Part shown: piece after piece, positions 46,737-58,869 of the stretch
Layout: each line of letters begins with the position of its first letter
Position numbering within the stretch: position 1 is the stretch's first letter
Origin: Yamagishiella unicocca
Lineage: Eukaryota; Chlorophyta; Chlorophyceae; Chlamydomonadales; Volvocaceae
Assembly (NCBI GenBank): GCA_003116995.1
Contig: BDSL01000054.1
Span: forward strand, 124,001 to 188,000
Length of the DNA stretch: 64,000 bases
Direction: 5' to 3'
Program-made: the position numbers and the translations under genes
The notes under the pieces: generated by a model
What the model was told of the DNA's origin: nothing
Seen by the model: the letters and a program-made list of their open reading frames with translations, nothing else
The model's database searches: none

Positions 46737-46808
46737 GGCGGAGCCTGAGGCAAACAGGCGGAGCCTGAGGCAAACAGGCGGAGCCTGAGGCAAACAGGCG
46801 GAGCCTGG
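46737..46808. repeat. 20-bp tandem repeat
   Basis: GCGGAGCCTGAGGCAAACAG occurs three times plus a partial fourth unit, just downstream of the giant gene's stop codon, probably within its 3' UTR. Confidence 0.9.
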
Positions 46809-48310
46809 TGATGTGCGCTATTTGCTCGATGATTGCATTCATAGCATTGAGATTTGAGAAGGCAAGGGTCTCGGGGCGGGGTTGAGTTACGCAGCTCCTT
46901 TCCTGACCTATCTATGGCCAACGCACCTGACGCATCTAGGTCTTTCGCGCATGTGTTACCAATCATTTTCATTTTAACATTTTAATCCCACTACTTGCGC
47001 GTTGTTCGTGGGGATGGCACCTTCGCCCTGTCTGGCGGGCTTCAGGGGCACAGCACATCTTTCAAGTATACATGGTCAGGCACGGTCTTTTGGAAACCGG
47101 TTACCGCCCGTCTTTGTGGAAAAGCTAGAGACACGGTAGAGCCAATCCCGTGTTTAAGTTGTGATTTCTTTATAAAATCGGACGATCGCTTATGTGTTTT
47201 GTATGTATGTATGTATGTATTGGGTAGATTAGTATACACTTGTTACTCTGTTGTTACCTAGCAAATTCGCCCATGCAAAGCGTACATGGGAGGCACGCAC
47301 GTCCCGCCAGTCTTAACCCATATAGTACCTATGCCTGGCACGTGAGTTGCACAATCTAGAAGTCTCTCCACCTTGCCCACAGCACTTTGTTGTCCTGCAT
47401 CTCGAGACTGTATCGTTTAAGTAAGTATTGAGCTCGGTGCTTGCGCATCATACAGACGCATACAGATGATTGCTGGCCGTGCCTACGTAGCTGCAGATGG
47501 ACTCGGCGGGATGTGAGGGGTGCGCGCCGTTGAAATGGATGGTCCCCGTGCCGCAGGGTAGGTGTTTCTGGCAGGTTCTGGCCTACCGGTTCGCGACTCA
47601 GCGAGGCTGCTTGGGACTCGTTCTCTTGGTTGCGCTGCAAGGCCCGGCCAGTAGCCAATATTTATGAGTAATAATTTCGTAGTGTACTCCGCGGTCTTGT
47701 ACTTGAACAGGCACGCGCCTGCGTACGGCGCCGCCTTTCGGCGCCCTGGGCGGCTGGTTGGGTGGCTTTTTGCTCATCGATTCTGCGCCTGGGCCCGACA
47801 GGACCCCGCCCCCGAACCAGGCAGAGATTTGCAGCCGTTGTACAACTTTGAAAGGGCCGCTTGTGGGAATAAACATTTATCAGGCGTCTCGGCAATGAAT
47901 ATGCAATACTGTGGTGCAGCTGCGTTTCCGTCCCCTTCATCTCCTTCAGTGCCAGGCGATGTGCCCGGTGGTTCCTTCTGCCCTTTGGGGCCGGATGCCA
48001 CTGTACTACTTATGGTTTCTACTGATTTGCCGTCTTTTGGTCGAATGGTTTTCGCTTTTTCCTGCGTGTACTTCCAGTGTCAGGCGATGCCTATCTTACG
48101 GTCTAGGGCCCATTGAAGCTAACTACTGATGTTCAGGATGGCTCTGCAAGTCTGCATGCTGGATTTGTATAGCGTTACTGATTTCCAACAATCCTGGCTC
48201 GGCCGCGTGTCCAACAATGTGTCTGTGGATGGATGGCATTCTGTCCGCAGCGCCTGGACTGTAACAATGTGTGTAATGATACGGTATGGTGTTGAGCCCA
48301 GCCAGCTGGT

Positions 48311-50230
48311 CCCCTATGCGAGGATGGGCGTATCAGATATGGAGGGTGCTAGGCTATCAGAAGCCCTATCATGTTGGCCTATCAGCTACCTATCAATTGG
48401 CTAGCAATAGCCTGCTACCTAGCAGGGGCGCCCGCCTGCTAGGCGCACCTACAGGCACCTGCTAGCTTGATGCTAGGGGCTGCTCGCCTCGCTGCTAGGT
48501 TATCTGATAGTCTCCTGCTACGCATCAGACAAGGATGCTAGCTTTGCACGAGATCGACGGTCGGCTGGCCGAACGGCCGGACGAGCAGGGTGCCTGCTGG
48601 CTCTTGCGGCTTTTGTTCCCTTACTTACAATAAATAAGAGTTGCTTTACACACGCTCTTCTTCGTGTGTCTGGTCCATCGGTGGTAGCGGAGAAACCACA
48701 CATTATTGTCAGAGCTTAGCCTACAGCTTACCACGTTTCCTTCAGCCACCCATTGAAGAGCACACGTTATTAGAGCGTTATTCGGCCACCGCGCACTACT
48801 GCGCAAGACCTGTAACACGTAACAAACTTCAGGCATAACCCGCCGTGCCACAAAGGTCATCTCATACGATGCACATGCACATGCACGAACGCATTTTCGT
48901 CCCGCGCATCGGCGCGCATCTGCACATTCCGTTGACATTCGGCCATTTACTGACACTTTCTTGACGTACATAAACCCACTTACGGTCGCACTTGAGTACA
49001 GCGCTAGATGCTGCGGCATCTGCAGCCCGTCCATGTAGCCTATCTCAGCCCGCCGTTCACCTGCAAGCACTGCGCGTGGCTCATCCCTAGCACCTCATGC
49101 GGCACCACAATCTACGGCATCCACGCAATGGCACCGGCCCCCTTCTAGTGAGCACCTAGGGAGTTTACATCGCTGCGCCCCATTACTGGGTACCGGTACT
49201 GGTAATCAGTCTCCCATTAGTGCCCTTGGCAACGGGGGGCTCTGGGCCCAGCCGCCCTGCGCGGCAGAGGGCGACCCCTGTGACTGACGAAGGCCTCTGT
49301 GTGGCCGACCTCCTCTTATGACCCAACGGCCTGCTTCCAAGAAACCTTTGGGCAGCTGAACCGGCCGATCCTATACAATGCGTTGCTGGGTGACTGCGAG
49401 GCGCGCTCCCAACGACAACTGGAAGCTCGTCGGAGGCAATCACGCGCCGCTGGCAGGCGGATCGACGGTACACCATTCTCCTGGCGACAGCAACCGCAAG
49501 TAAGGATACTCGCTTCACGACACAAACCTTTGCAGGCTCCTTCGACTTGCCATGCACCTCTCTAATGCTTCCTTGATCATGACACAGGGAGAGGGACCCA
49601 CTCGACAGCAAACTAAAGGCCGGCCTCCGGGCGCGTAGTCGACCTTATCGTCCGGGAGTTCGCACCTCCGGAGGCCGGCCTTTAGTTTGCTGTCGAGTGG
49701 GTCCCTCTCCCTGTGTCATGATCAAGGAAGCATTAGGGAGGTGCATGGCAAGTCGAAGGAGCCTGCAAAGGTTTGTGTCGTGAAGAGAGTATCCTTACTT
49801 GCGGTTGCTGTCGCCAGGAGAATGGTGTACCGTCGATCCGCCTGCCAGCGGCGCGTGATTGCCTCCGACGAGCTTCCGGTTGTCGTTGGGAGCGCGCCTC
49901 GCAGTCACCCAGCAACGCATTGTATAGGATCGGCCGGTTCAGCTGCCCAAAGGTTTCTTGGAAGCAGGCCGTTGGATCCCCATGGGATGTCCGACACCTC
50001 ACCAACAGCATGTATCAGATGCGAAGGCCCTGGAGCAAAGTATTCGTCAAAGGAGGTATGAGCGTGTGACAGCGGATGTAAGAGCGTGTGGGGGGTGATG
50101 TGTGACCGTGCAGATACTGGATGCGAGTATGTCTGCTAGCAGCCCAGTGATCAAACCGGGCCGCTAGCAGCCGCAATTGATAGGCTAGGGCCCTGCTAGC
50201 CTATCTGATGTGCCCATCCTCGCATAGGGG
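48311..50230. mobile_element. Candidate non-autonomous element with ~30-bp terminal inverted repeats
   Basis: Left end CCCCTATGCGAGGATGGGC (48311) followed by ATCAGATA, and right end its reverse complement (to 50230), match at about 28 of 30 bases. A looser match through CTAGGCTATCA continues inward. Both ends are rich in CTAGC words. Inside lies the long palindrome at 49324-49976. No complete transposase frame is visible. It could also be two unrelated insertions. Confidence 0.5.
49324..49976. repeat. Long palindrome with ~310-bp near-identical arms
   Basis: The left arm (about 49324-49640) and right arm (about 49662-49976) are reverse complements with only a few mismatches seen by eye, separated by a spacer of a few tens of bases. 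Innermost arm sequence is CTAAAGGCCGGCCTCCGG and outermost is CCAACGGCCTGCTTCC. The mirrored open frames on both strands translate to the same peptide, which confirms the arm identity but does not imply coding. A transcript across it would fold into a very long hairpin. Confidence 0.92.
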
Positions 50231-51725
50231 TCGACGACGGCTTATTCGAGACGACCGGGCGTCTCGAATAAAAATAAAGTTGCCGGGTGGGCGTTCTCAT
50301 AGCTGGGGAATCCCACCAACCGTGAGCCGATACCGCCCCTTCTTGTCGGAGTCCTCCCAGCGCATCCCCTGCCACAGCCGCAGGAAGGCACCTTAAGAGT
50401 GCAGACAGGGCCAAGCGCAGAGCGCCTCTCGGACGAACTGGTTGGTCATGCGCGGCCACGCGAGCAGCCGCCGTTTCCGACAGTTGCACAAGCATGGCCA
50501 CTCGCACCGACACACTCCGCATCGACACACTCCGGACCGCATGGCATCTGTTGCGCTCCAGCGTCCCGGAAATAAATAATGTGGCACAAGCTGTAAGGTA
50601 TTATACGTTTAAAACCTTGATCGCACCAATCTGCTTGTGGGACGCTGCAGGCGATCAGGGGCGATCTCGGTCGGGACAGGAAACCCGCGAGAGCGGTCGA
50701 TAACTTCCGGCAGCCATATGCGCGAGCAATGTACCTGTCTCCATCGCAGCTGGCCACAGCACATAGATGCTATCCTACCGGCAGATCCGAACGTGGATCT
50801 GCGTTGCAGTCACTCGACGAAGTAACGCCCATAGTGCAATGGGAACAAGGCAAGCAACATTGCAGTCCACCCCTGGCCACCTTGCCGTGAAAACCGCAAC
50901 CTAAAGGAACATGTAGTTTCAAACTTCGGCCATGATGACCTGGCGATGGGGCGATAAAGCTTGGTCAGTTGGTACGAAGAGTGGGGCTCGTTCCTCTATG
51001 CTGTTAAATCTTTCTTCATGATTTAAGCATGCTATGAACACGGCTTAAGCTTTCATCCCTCAAACATAAAGCGTGTTGACAAGATGCACGCCGCGTTTCG
51101 GGTGGGCGCAGCTCGGCACGTGCAACGGCAGCCGTTCGCTGCCGGCGGGCAACTGACCTATCGCGTGACGGCGACGTACGAAGAGGTACCACTTCGACTC
51201 GCCAAAGTTAAATGCCAGTGTCTTCATTCACTATACGCACCTGTACGCTCAGACGCCCGCAGGGTCAAGGACCACACAAGTTCATTTATCTGTCTCTTCT
51301 GTCATGTCCTGCCATACTAAGCAAGCACGTCAGGTCGCTGGGTGCTCAGCGGTGCGGCCGACCCGCGGGTCGGCCTTGCAAATTCACAACAAGACGGGGG
51401 TAATTCATGAAGGAAACAATGGGTGCGGGCGATGCCATCTATACAGTGAAACCTTCGGGGGCCGCAATGGGAGCCAAGGCCGGTAGCGTCCCTTGACAAT
51501 TGCCGACAGCCGAGGTGCCCGAGGTACGGCAGACGGGATGATGAGTCGGCACCCCTTCCGGACCGATTGCCGCTTTTTCGGTGCTGGCCCCGACATCACC
51601 GAAAGCAAGTATCATTTTGACATCCAGCACACCTACTTGGATTAACATTCCCTCCAATTTTCCACCTCAATCCATTTAACCAGAGTTTGAAGCCTTGCTT
51701 GGGCTCAAGATAACACATTGCCGTA

Positions 51726-54700
51726 ATGGCCGCTATCGCTATGACTCCTGTGTCGTCTCTACAGCGCGCCGGCACCGCTCAGGGCCGCCGCGCCCGCATC
51801 TCCTTTCATCGCCCTGCCTGCTGCCAATCCGCAAGGCTTGCGCTCGTTCCGCGCCGCGGCCGCGGCCGCTTCAGCAGCGCACCCGTGCTGGCCTTTCGGT
51901 GGGGCGACTCCGACAACAACACCACCACCGACACCAGCAGCAGCAGCGGCCGCAACAACAAGCCAACGCGCCGATCACTTTCCGACATCGACATCAACAC
52001 GACGCCCAACGACGCCAGCAGCTACGCTAGCGGCAAGAGCCCCCTGGAGGAGGCTCTGGCGCAGATGAGGCGCGAGGAGAGGCTGCGAGACGTCCAGCGG
52101 GCGGCCGCGGAGGCGGTCCGTGGAGCCAGCAGCTGGTGGGCGCAGCTGCCGGTGAGTGATGGAGCTGAGTTGTCGATGACGCGCACGTCTGTTGAATGGC
52201 ACGACGGATGCCTGGCGGATGCCTGGCGGATGCCTCAAACTTGCGAATCATTCTTTAGGTAGTAACTGTTACAGTGGGCCCCAGGCCAGAACGTAGAGCC
52301 GTCGGGCGCATCGCCTGACACTGAAAGAGACGCAGGAAGAAGAACAAACGTAGGTGTCGATTTGCAACAGAGTCCATGCATGCGAGTTCCGGTAGGCGCT
52401 TGATGGATGGGCGAGGAGTTGCTGTTGGAAAGCTGGGAACGGACGCGCTCTATCTGCTGCGTCGTCCTCGTTGTGCCCGTTCCTGCTGAAAGGCGTCCGC
52501 GACGTGTGGCGACGTGAGGCGCGATGCTTCGCCGACCCTGGCAAGGCCCGTAGAGAAGCCGAGCGAGACTGCGCGTGCAGCGGGCCCGACCTCGCTTCCG
52601 CGGGGGTGGGGTTTACCCCTGCCCGCCCTGACTGGTCTGCGCCTTGCACCTTGGGTCCCCCCCCCACGGCGCGTGTGCGCCCCTCAGCCCCCAAGCAAGG
52701 CGCCCCGGCTCATTATCACCAGCAGTGATTATCCAGCAGTGATTATCCAGCAGTGATTATCCAGCAGTGATTATCCACCAGTGATTATATACCAGTGATT
52801 ACCCACTGGCGGTGGGGGTTGAGACTCATATCACGAAACCTAAACAACCAGGCGAACCGGGCCTTCCCTCGTAGGCTATGCACCCACTCCAATTCCCAAG
52901 TCGAGGTACCGGTTCGGTTATGTACCCCCCCAACACACACACACACGCACACACACACACGCGCGCGCGCGGACTCTCTCCCGCCACTCAGCCCCAACGC
53001 AAGGCGCCGCGCGCTACTCCACCTCCCCACCTCCCCAATCCCCCCCCCCGCACCCCGCTGCACTCCCCCTCCCCCGCCTCCCTCACCCCCTCGTGTAAAA
53101 CGGTTTTTACAATCCCCCCGCCTCCCTCACCCCCTCGTCCTCCCGCCTCCCTCACCCCCTCGACAGGACAAGCGCTCCGTGCTCCTGGGCGGGGCTGGTC
53201 TGGTGGTGGCGGCATACCTGGGCAGCGCCGTAGTGTCCGCCGTGGACCGGGTGCCGCTGCTGCCGGGGACCTTCCAGGTGCGGAGGAGGATGGGGGTTCG
53301 GGGGGGGGGAGGGTCGGGGGGGAGGGTCGGGGAGCCCGGGGGGTTCGCATAAGAACCGTTTACGCGACAGGGACACGAGAAAAAAGGGCTAAGGGAGTGT
53401 GAGGAGGAAATCCGGAGGTCGGCGCTGAAACGTTAAAACGTTAAACCGATTGGGGGAGTGGGGGGCACCTGCACGGGTTGCGTGTTGGGTCGGCGGTTGC
53501 TCCTTCGTATGTTGGAAACGCTAACTGCGAGGAGTGGGTACGCCAACCTACCTCAGCTGCCAAGCCATGCGGCTCCGACTCCGTACGCCCCAGTGTAGGC
53601 CCCACCGTACGTCCCCCGGCCGACCGACCTCCCCGGCCCCCCTTCCCCCCGCCTTCTCGTTTGGGACCCCATCGTCATCACCCTTGGTTTGTCGGCAATG
53701 GATTCGCAGATTCTCTTGTAAACCCCCCCCACCCGCCCTGACCCCCCCCCTCCTCCCTCTCCCCCCCCTCCCCCCCCCCCGACCAGGCCGTGGGTTTCAG
53801 CTTCAGCTGCTGGTTCTGGTGGCGCTACGTGCTTTTCGCGGAGGGGCGCCAGCAGCTGCGGTCCTCGCTGGGGGAGCTGCGGCGCCGCGTGGCGGAGAGC
53901 GTGGACGACCTCACCGAGCGGACATGTGCGTAACGTGGTTCCGGAGCGGGGTTAGGGGCGAGGGCATGTCCGTAATCGTGGTTTCGGAGCGGGGTTAGGG
54001 GTGAGGACATGTGCGTAACGTGGTTCCGGAGCGGGGATAGGGGGCGAGGGGAAACCCGTTGGAGCGGGGGTAAGGGGGTGACTGGCCGGACGGCGGGGAG
54101 GGGGCTTGTCCTTACGTAAGGGGGCCGCGGGGCCCGGAGGTGTGTGCGTGTGTGTTCGTGTGTGTTCGTGAGCTTGTGTATAAGTGTAGCGCTAATACGG
54201 GGAAGAGGGTGTGGCCTCGCTCGCGGTGCTGGGCGCCGTGTAAGGTGGCCCCCCCCTGCTCTGCCCTTACCCCTTGCCGGTTGCCACCACCAGGGGGTCG
54301 CTAGCCCTCCCCTTCATACTCGCCCCCCCCTCCTTACCTCCCCTCTTCCTCCCTCCCCCCCCCCTGTCCCACTCAGTGGAAACGCACCCCAACGCCGGCG
54401 ACGGCGAGACGGGCGCCGCCGCCACCGCCTGGGGGGTGGTTGGGCGCATGGCCGCACGCCACAACGGCGGCAGCAGCGGCAGCAGCAGCCAGCAGCAGCA
54501 GAGGCTGCGGCGGGAGCAGCACAGCGCACGTGATGACGGCAGCTGGGTGGACGCGCCGGCGGTCACGGGTAGGTGGAGGGGGGGGAAGCCGGGTTCCGAT
54601 ATGGAGTCGGTGGGTCGGTGGGTCGGTCGGGGTAAGAGTGGGGGATCGGATATTTGTTCTGTTTATTTACGAAAGGGCTTTATTGGATGCCATGGACGAG

Positions 54701-57700
54701 CGTTGCAACATGCTCTTAACTCCAAACCTTCTGGGCCTCCTGGACCTCTTGGTGGCTGTGGGCAATGGCTTGGTTGCTAGCAGCAAGCCAACAAATACCG
54801 TATGCGACCAGAGTTCACTTTTGAAGCACAGCTGCCCGGCTGCAGTGCTTCCTTCCCTCCCGCCCTCCTCCCCGCCCTCCCGCCCGGGGTCTCACGGCTG
54901 CTTTCTCACGTGTGCCTGGGTAGCTAGGTGCGGCATGTTGCGGGTGTCGAGGGGTCTTCCTATCCCTACCGGCAGGCAACAGCAGGCACCCCGCCCCACT
55001 GTGACGTGCCCCCACCCCACCCTGGTTTGCTCCCCCCTGTCCATCTGTCGTGTAACCGGTCTTTATGCCCCCCCCCCTCCACCTCCCACCCCCCTGGCTT
55101 GCCACCCCCCTTCCACCGCCTTGGTTCGTCGGCCGTGGATTCGCGGATTCGCTTTAACCCTCCCCCTTCCACCTCCCACCTCCCACCCCACCCCAGCAGA
55201 TTCCGACGAGGGGGGCTCCCGGCTGGAGGACTCGTACGTGGCGGGGTTGCTGCAGGTGGGTGTGTGGGTGGGTGTATGTTTTGTATACCGGTTTGTGTGT
55301 GGGGGGGCTGGGAGATGACTTATAATCGAAACCCACCCACCCACCCACCCACGTCGGCAGGAGCTTGATGACCGGGTTCGGGACCTGTCGTCCGACGTGG
55401 GAGGCACCGCCGCGCAGGACAGCAGCCCCACCAGCTCCAGGGAGGGGGGCGGTGGCGGCATCGGCGGCGGCGGCCGCTCGCCCACCCTCTTCGCCTTCCT
55501 CATCTCCGCCGGCGGCGCCGACGAGGGGACGCTGCTGGCGGCTCCGGAGCTCGGTGCCGACGAGGCCGAGGGTGAGCGTACATGTATAACGCTTCGGGCT
55601 TGCTTGACGCTTGATGCTTCGCTGCTTGGTTTTACCCGATGAGACGGCGGATGCGTGGGTGCCATAACGCAACCCGGCCAGCCCAGCCACGCCCCACCCC
55701 TGCCCCACCTCGTATCGCTTCGCTCCGCTTCGCTCCGCGTCGTTTCGCCTCGCTTCGCTTCGCTCGCCGAATCCCACCCACCCTACCCTGCAATGGACCT
55801 CCACCGCATGCGCATGTGCTTCTCACACCGCTGACGCAGGTGGCGGAGGCGGCGGAGGCGGCGCTGTGAAGGCCGATGACGCCTCCGGCGGCGGCGGCTC
55901 CGCTGCCACCGGCGGCATGGCGGTGGAGCCGGAGGGCGGTGTGGGTGTTGCGGACCTGGACCCCTGCCTGGGGTGGGACACGGAGGAGTGCGCGGCCAGC
56001 GGCCACATGCACCTGGGCGAGCCGGACAACGGTGGGAGGCGGCGGAGGGGCGCGGCGGGTGATGGGTGGAGATAGAGGTTGTGGGGGAGCGAGTAGTGGC
56101 GTGGGTCGCTTTCAGGGTGGTCAATCCCTGCGCAGCAGCAGCTGCAGCGGCTGCAGCATCTTCGGCAGCGGCTAAGACAGGGTTTCAGCTGCTGTTGGTT
56201 CCGCACCGAGTACAGCCGCGCCGCATCTCAAGCTTTACGAACGAGCCGGATGAGATCCAGAGAAGATGCATGCCCGCCCCGAAACCAGGCATCGAGAATT
56301 TCCTAACGAACCGTACGTTTGTCTTGAAGCCGCGACCTGTGTTTTGAAACCCAAGGCAGTAGTAAACCCGCTGCATGCACTCGCCGCGTCACGCTGCGCG
56401 GTGACCCCTTCGCTCCCCGTTGACACCAGTGCTCCGACCTGTTCGCCTGACGCACTACTGCCCCTCTTCCCGCCCTCCCTGGGCGGAGCAGGCAAGCTGG
56501 AGTCCCTGGCTGAAGCCGCCTCGCGCCTTGCCCGCCAGGCGATGGGTTTCAGCGCCCACGTGGACCAGGTGGGCTGGAGTGGGGCGGGGAGTGGGGGGTG
56601 CGAAAAGCCTGTGTATTAGATAGGAAGCCAAATAGGTGGGGGGTTGCACGGCAAACCCGTGGGGGGTTGCAAGGAAAGCCCCAAAGACGGTAGGTGACGG
56701 GGGGAGACAGGGTGCGTGCTGACTACTGCTGCTCACGGGCACTTATACGACTACTGCACCGCACGGTTTCCGTACGTCTCGTCCCACCAGCAGCCCTCCC
56801 CAGCCTTCGCTTTATGGGCGCTGTGCGCTGCCCTTGGTGGTGGGACCGGGAGGGGAGCGGCGGCCCCCCGCCCCGCCGCGCGCACCACGGTCCACACCGT
56901 GTATGGTACCGCCCCCTTCCCGTGCGGCCCCCCGCCCCCCCGCCAACCCCAGCCCTTACTCTGTGGGGTGTGGGTTTTTTTTAATCTAACCCCTTGCCCT
57001 GTCGTGCAACCGGGGGTCTCGGCCCCCTCCCCTTGATCGCAGGTGCTGCACGAGGCTGCCGGCAACTCGGAGACGCCCACCCTGGAGTCGTCGCACCTGG
57101 AGGGCAACCACGGCCGTGCAGCAGGTGGGTGGGTCGGTGGGGGGAGGGAAGGGATGGGGAGCGGCCCGCCGTCGGTGCGTGGGTGGGTGGAAGGAATCGG
57201 AGTGGTCGTGAGAAAAGCCCGCGTGATAGTGTGGTAGGGAGACGATTAACACCACTGTGGTGTGTGTGCATACGTTTTTTTTGAGGTGTCCGGGGAGGGT
57301 GGGGCGTTGCGGTAAAGCCCCCAGCAGCAGCCGGCCTCCGCGGCGAGCGAGCATCATTCCTACTTGTTATGGTGTGAGTCGACACCGCTGACCCAAAATA
57401 CCCACTGGCCCACTGACCCAAGCTGACACCGCTGACCCAAAATACCCACTGGTCTGGAACCCACTGTAACCGTTACAACAACCGCGGTGTTAAGAGGCGG
57501 CCGCCTCTTAACCGAACGCACCTTCGCACCTCGCCGCCGCCTCTTAACTAAACGTACCTCGCTCCTGGGCACCTCGCCGCCGCTGCTTCTTGCCCGCTGG
57601 TTGAGTCGCAGGCAGTATGGAGCGGGAGGTGATGGAGGACCTGGCAGCCAGCCAGCAGGCCGCCAAGAAGCCACCGGCGGTAGGTGGATGGACCGGGTTA

Positions 57701-58256
57701 GGTTAGGTAGGCCACGGGCGTGTGCCGCACCGTGCCGGCGTGCTGCCAGGTTGCCCTATGCGCTGCTCCCGGACCAGCAGCAGATGCTCGCCGGCTGATC
57801 CGGGGCACCCACATGTATGATGCACTGGGCGGACAACTGCCGTTCTGCCTGGGGTGTTGTTGTGGGTTATGTATTGCCGTACGTCGTCCCTGCGATCTCC
57901 AGACCCTCGTGACGAGCGATCGAGACAGCGCGGGTTGTAATGTGCTGGCCGCTGCCGTACTAGTGTCTCACGACAAGATGCATCCCCCCCTTCCCCCCCC
58001 GGTGTGACCTCCACCGTTGTATACCCAACCCAAGTTCTCCAGCATGCAATTCCAAGCATGTGTACCAAACGTGTCTTAATTATTATTTTACTCGTCTCAT
58101 TGCCGGCCCACGGATTTCCTCCTCGGATACCCCCACCCCTCCGCCGGTCCCACGTTCCCCCCCGGCCTCAACCCCCGCCTCCCCCCCGGCCTCCCGTAGG
58201 CCGCCAAGTCCCGCCACGCAGCCATTGGTGAGGAGGCAGGCATCAGCGGCCCGTAG
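51726..58256 (+). CDS. CAAD-domain (CURT1-like) thylakoid membrane protein with long C-terminal extension
   Basis: Exons: 51726-52151, 53167-53277, 53787-53925, 54377-54568, 55200-55255, 55361-55571, 55840-56031, 56492-56568, 57043-57124, 57612-57679, 58200-58256 (TAG). Together they give 1,611 bases, 536 residues, all phases matching. The N-terminus (MAAIAMTPVSSLQRAG..., rich in Arg, Ser and Ala, no acids) looks like a chloroplast transit peptide. Exons 2-3 encode the CAAD hallmark: a helix VLLGGAGLVVAAYLGSAVV, then SAVDRVPLLPG, then a Trp-rich helix FSFSCWFWWRYVLF and a helix with ELRRRVAESVDD. CURT1 proteins of this domain bend thylakoid membranes at grana margins. Usual members are well under 250 residues; here about 310 extra residues, Gly/Ser/acid-rich, follow. 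If intron 10 is retained, translation would end at 57706 instead. Function beyond the domain is unknown. Confidence 0.85.
52263..52350 (+). repeat. GTTACAGTGGG dispersed repeat, CURT1-like intron 1 copy
   Basis: ACTGTTACAGTGGGCCCCAG, GTAGAGCCGTCGGGCGCAT, CGCCTGACACTGAAAGAGA are in the same order as the 10803 copy, over about 88 bases and with high similarity. Confidence 0.85.
52718..52805. repeat. 15-bp tandem repeat
   Basis: About five copies of CAGCAGTGATTATC/CAGTGATTATC-type units lie in intron 1 of the CURT1-like gene. Confidence 0.85.
52926..52972. repeat. CA/CG microsatellite
   Basis: An alternating (CA)n run grades into (CG)n in intron 1 of the CURT1-like gene. Confidence 0.9.
53686..55175. 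repeat. Two intronic copies of a GGATTCGCRGATTC repeat
   Basis: Near 53684-53730 and 55124-55165, TTGGTTTGTCGGC/TTGGTTCGTCGGC is followed by AATGGATTCGCAGATTC or GTGGATTCGCGGATTC and a C-rich tract. Both sit just upstream of exon acceptors of the CURT1-like gene (exons 3 and 5). TCGTGTAACCGGTCTTTATG at 55049 belongs to the CCGGTTACACGACA motif family. Confidence 0.65.
57440..57485 (-). repeat. GTTACAGTGGG dispersed repeat, end copy
   Basis: GGTCTGGAACCCACTGTAAC is followed by CGTTACAAC, identical in wording to the 43000 copy. It lies in intron 9 of the CURT1-like gene. Confidence 0.75.
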
Positions 58257-58869
58257 CTGCCAGTGGGAGGAGGAGGCATCGGCTCCGACATCGCCCCGAC
58301 ATGCATCTATCGGGCCACATCTGTGAGGGCGGTGGACCGAAATGCAGAGGAAAATGTATTGCGGAAGTGCTGCAATGTATTGCGGAGGTGTTAGTTGCGA
58401 GGCCTCGATGGATCGATTCCGAGCGACCCACGCATAAAGCTCGCTGCCGGATCAGCAGCAGGTGCTGGTGTGTGTGATGGGCCTTGAGAGAGATGAAGAA
58501 GCAGCCAGCGGCAGTCGCACTAGCTCGCTGAAGAACGACCTGTTTCGGCGTCTAGATAGCTACTTAGGCGCGAGGGTGCGCTTCGTTGTCCTGTGGGCGC
58601 TTGTTCTTTGTTTTGGTTTTGCGGCGCCTCTGCTCGCGCCTCGTTTCGATTACTGCACCACAGACATCATGACATATCGGTATCGTCCCGTCTGAGTCAG
58701 CAGCGGCTGAACGCATACATCCATTCATACATGCAGTCAGGCATCCATCCGTACATCCGTCCACCGATCCTAGGTGCTATCCACGGGCGGGTTATGATGG
58801 CTGAAGGCTGGCGGCAGTGGGCCGCCTTACTTGAGGGTCCTGCCGAGGGGCTTGGTAGTAGTAGTATAC

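Larger units (their letters stand above)
46674..51725. other. Repeat-rich intergenic region
   Basis: Between the TGA of the giant gene (46673) and the ATG of the CURT1-like gene (51726) I found no gene I can support. It holds a 20-bp tandem repeat (46737-46808), degraded GTTACAGTGGG-family copies (about 47930-48020 and 48075-48120), and a TIR-bounded segment with a long palindrome (48311-50230). Short protein-like stretches on the minus strand, near 49075-49125 and 50300-50400, may be remnants of transposon exons. Region 50240-51725 shows nothing else I can name. Confidence 0.55.

Noticed and set aside
48621..49070. 149-codon minus-strand frame
   Set aside because: Protein-like in places but no domain is recognised and an internal GTAAGT suggests it is not one exon; kept only as possible transposon debris.
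49183..50061. Identical ~100-residue open frames on opposite strands
   Set aside because: A by-product of the palindrome's identical arms; no splice context or recognisable domain.
51084..51320. 78-codon plus-strand frame (FAAGGQLTYRVTATYEE)
   Set aside because: Somewhat protein-like, but no neighbouring exon joins it and no domain is recognisable.
58462..58695. 77-codon frame with a hydrophobic run after the CURT1-like gene
   Set aside because: Begins after a good stop codon of the upstream gene, has no acceptor-supported link, and ends in a repeat-rich gap.
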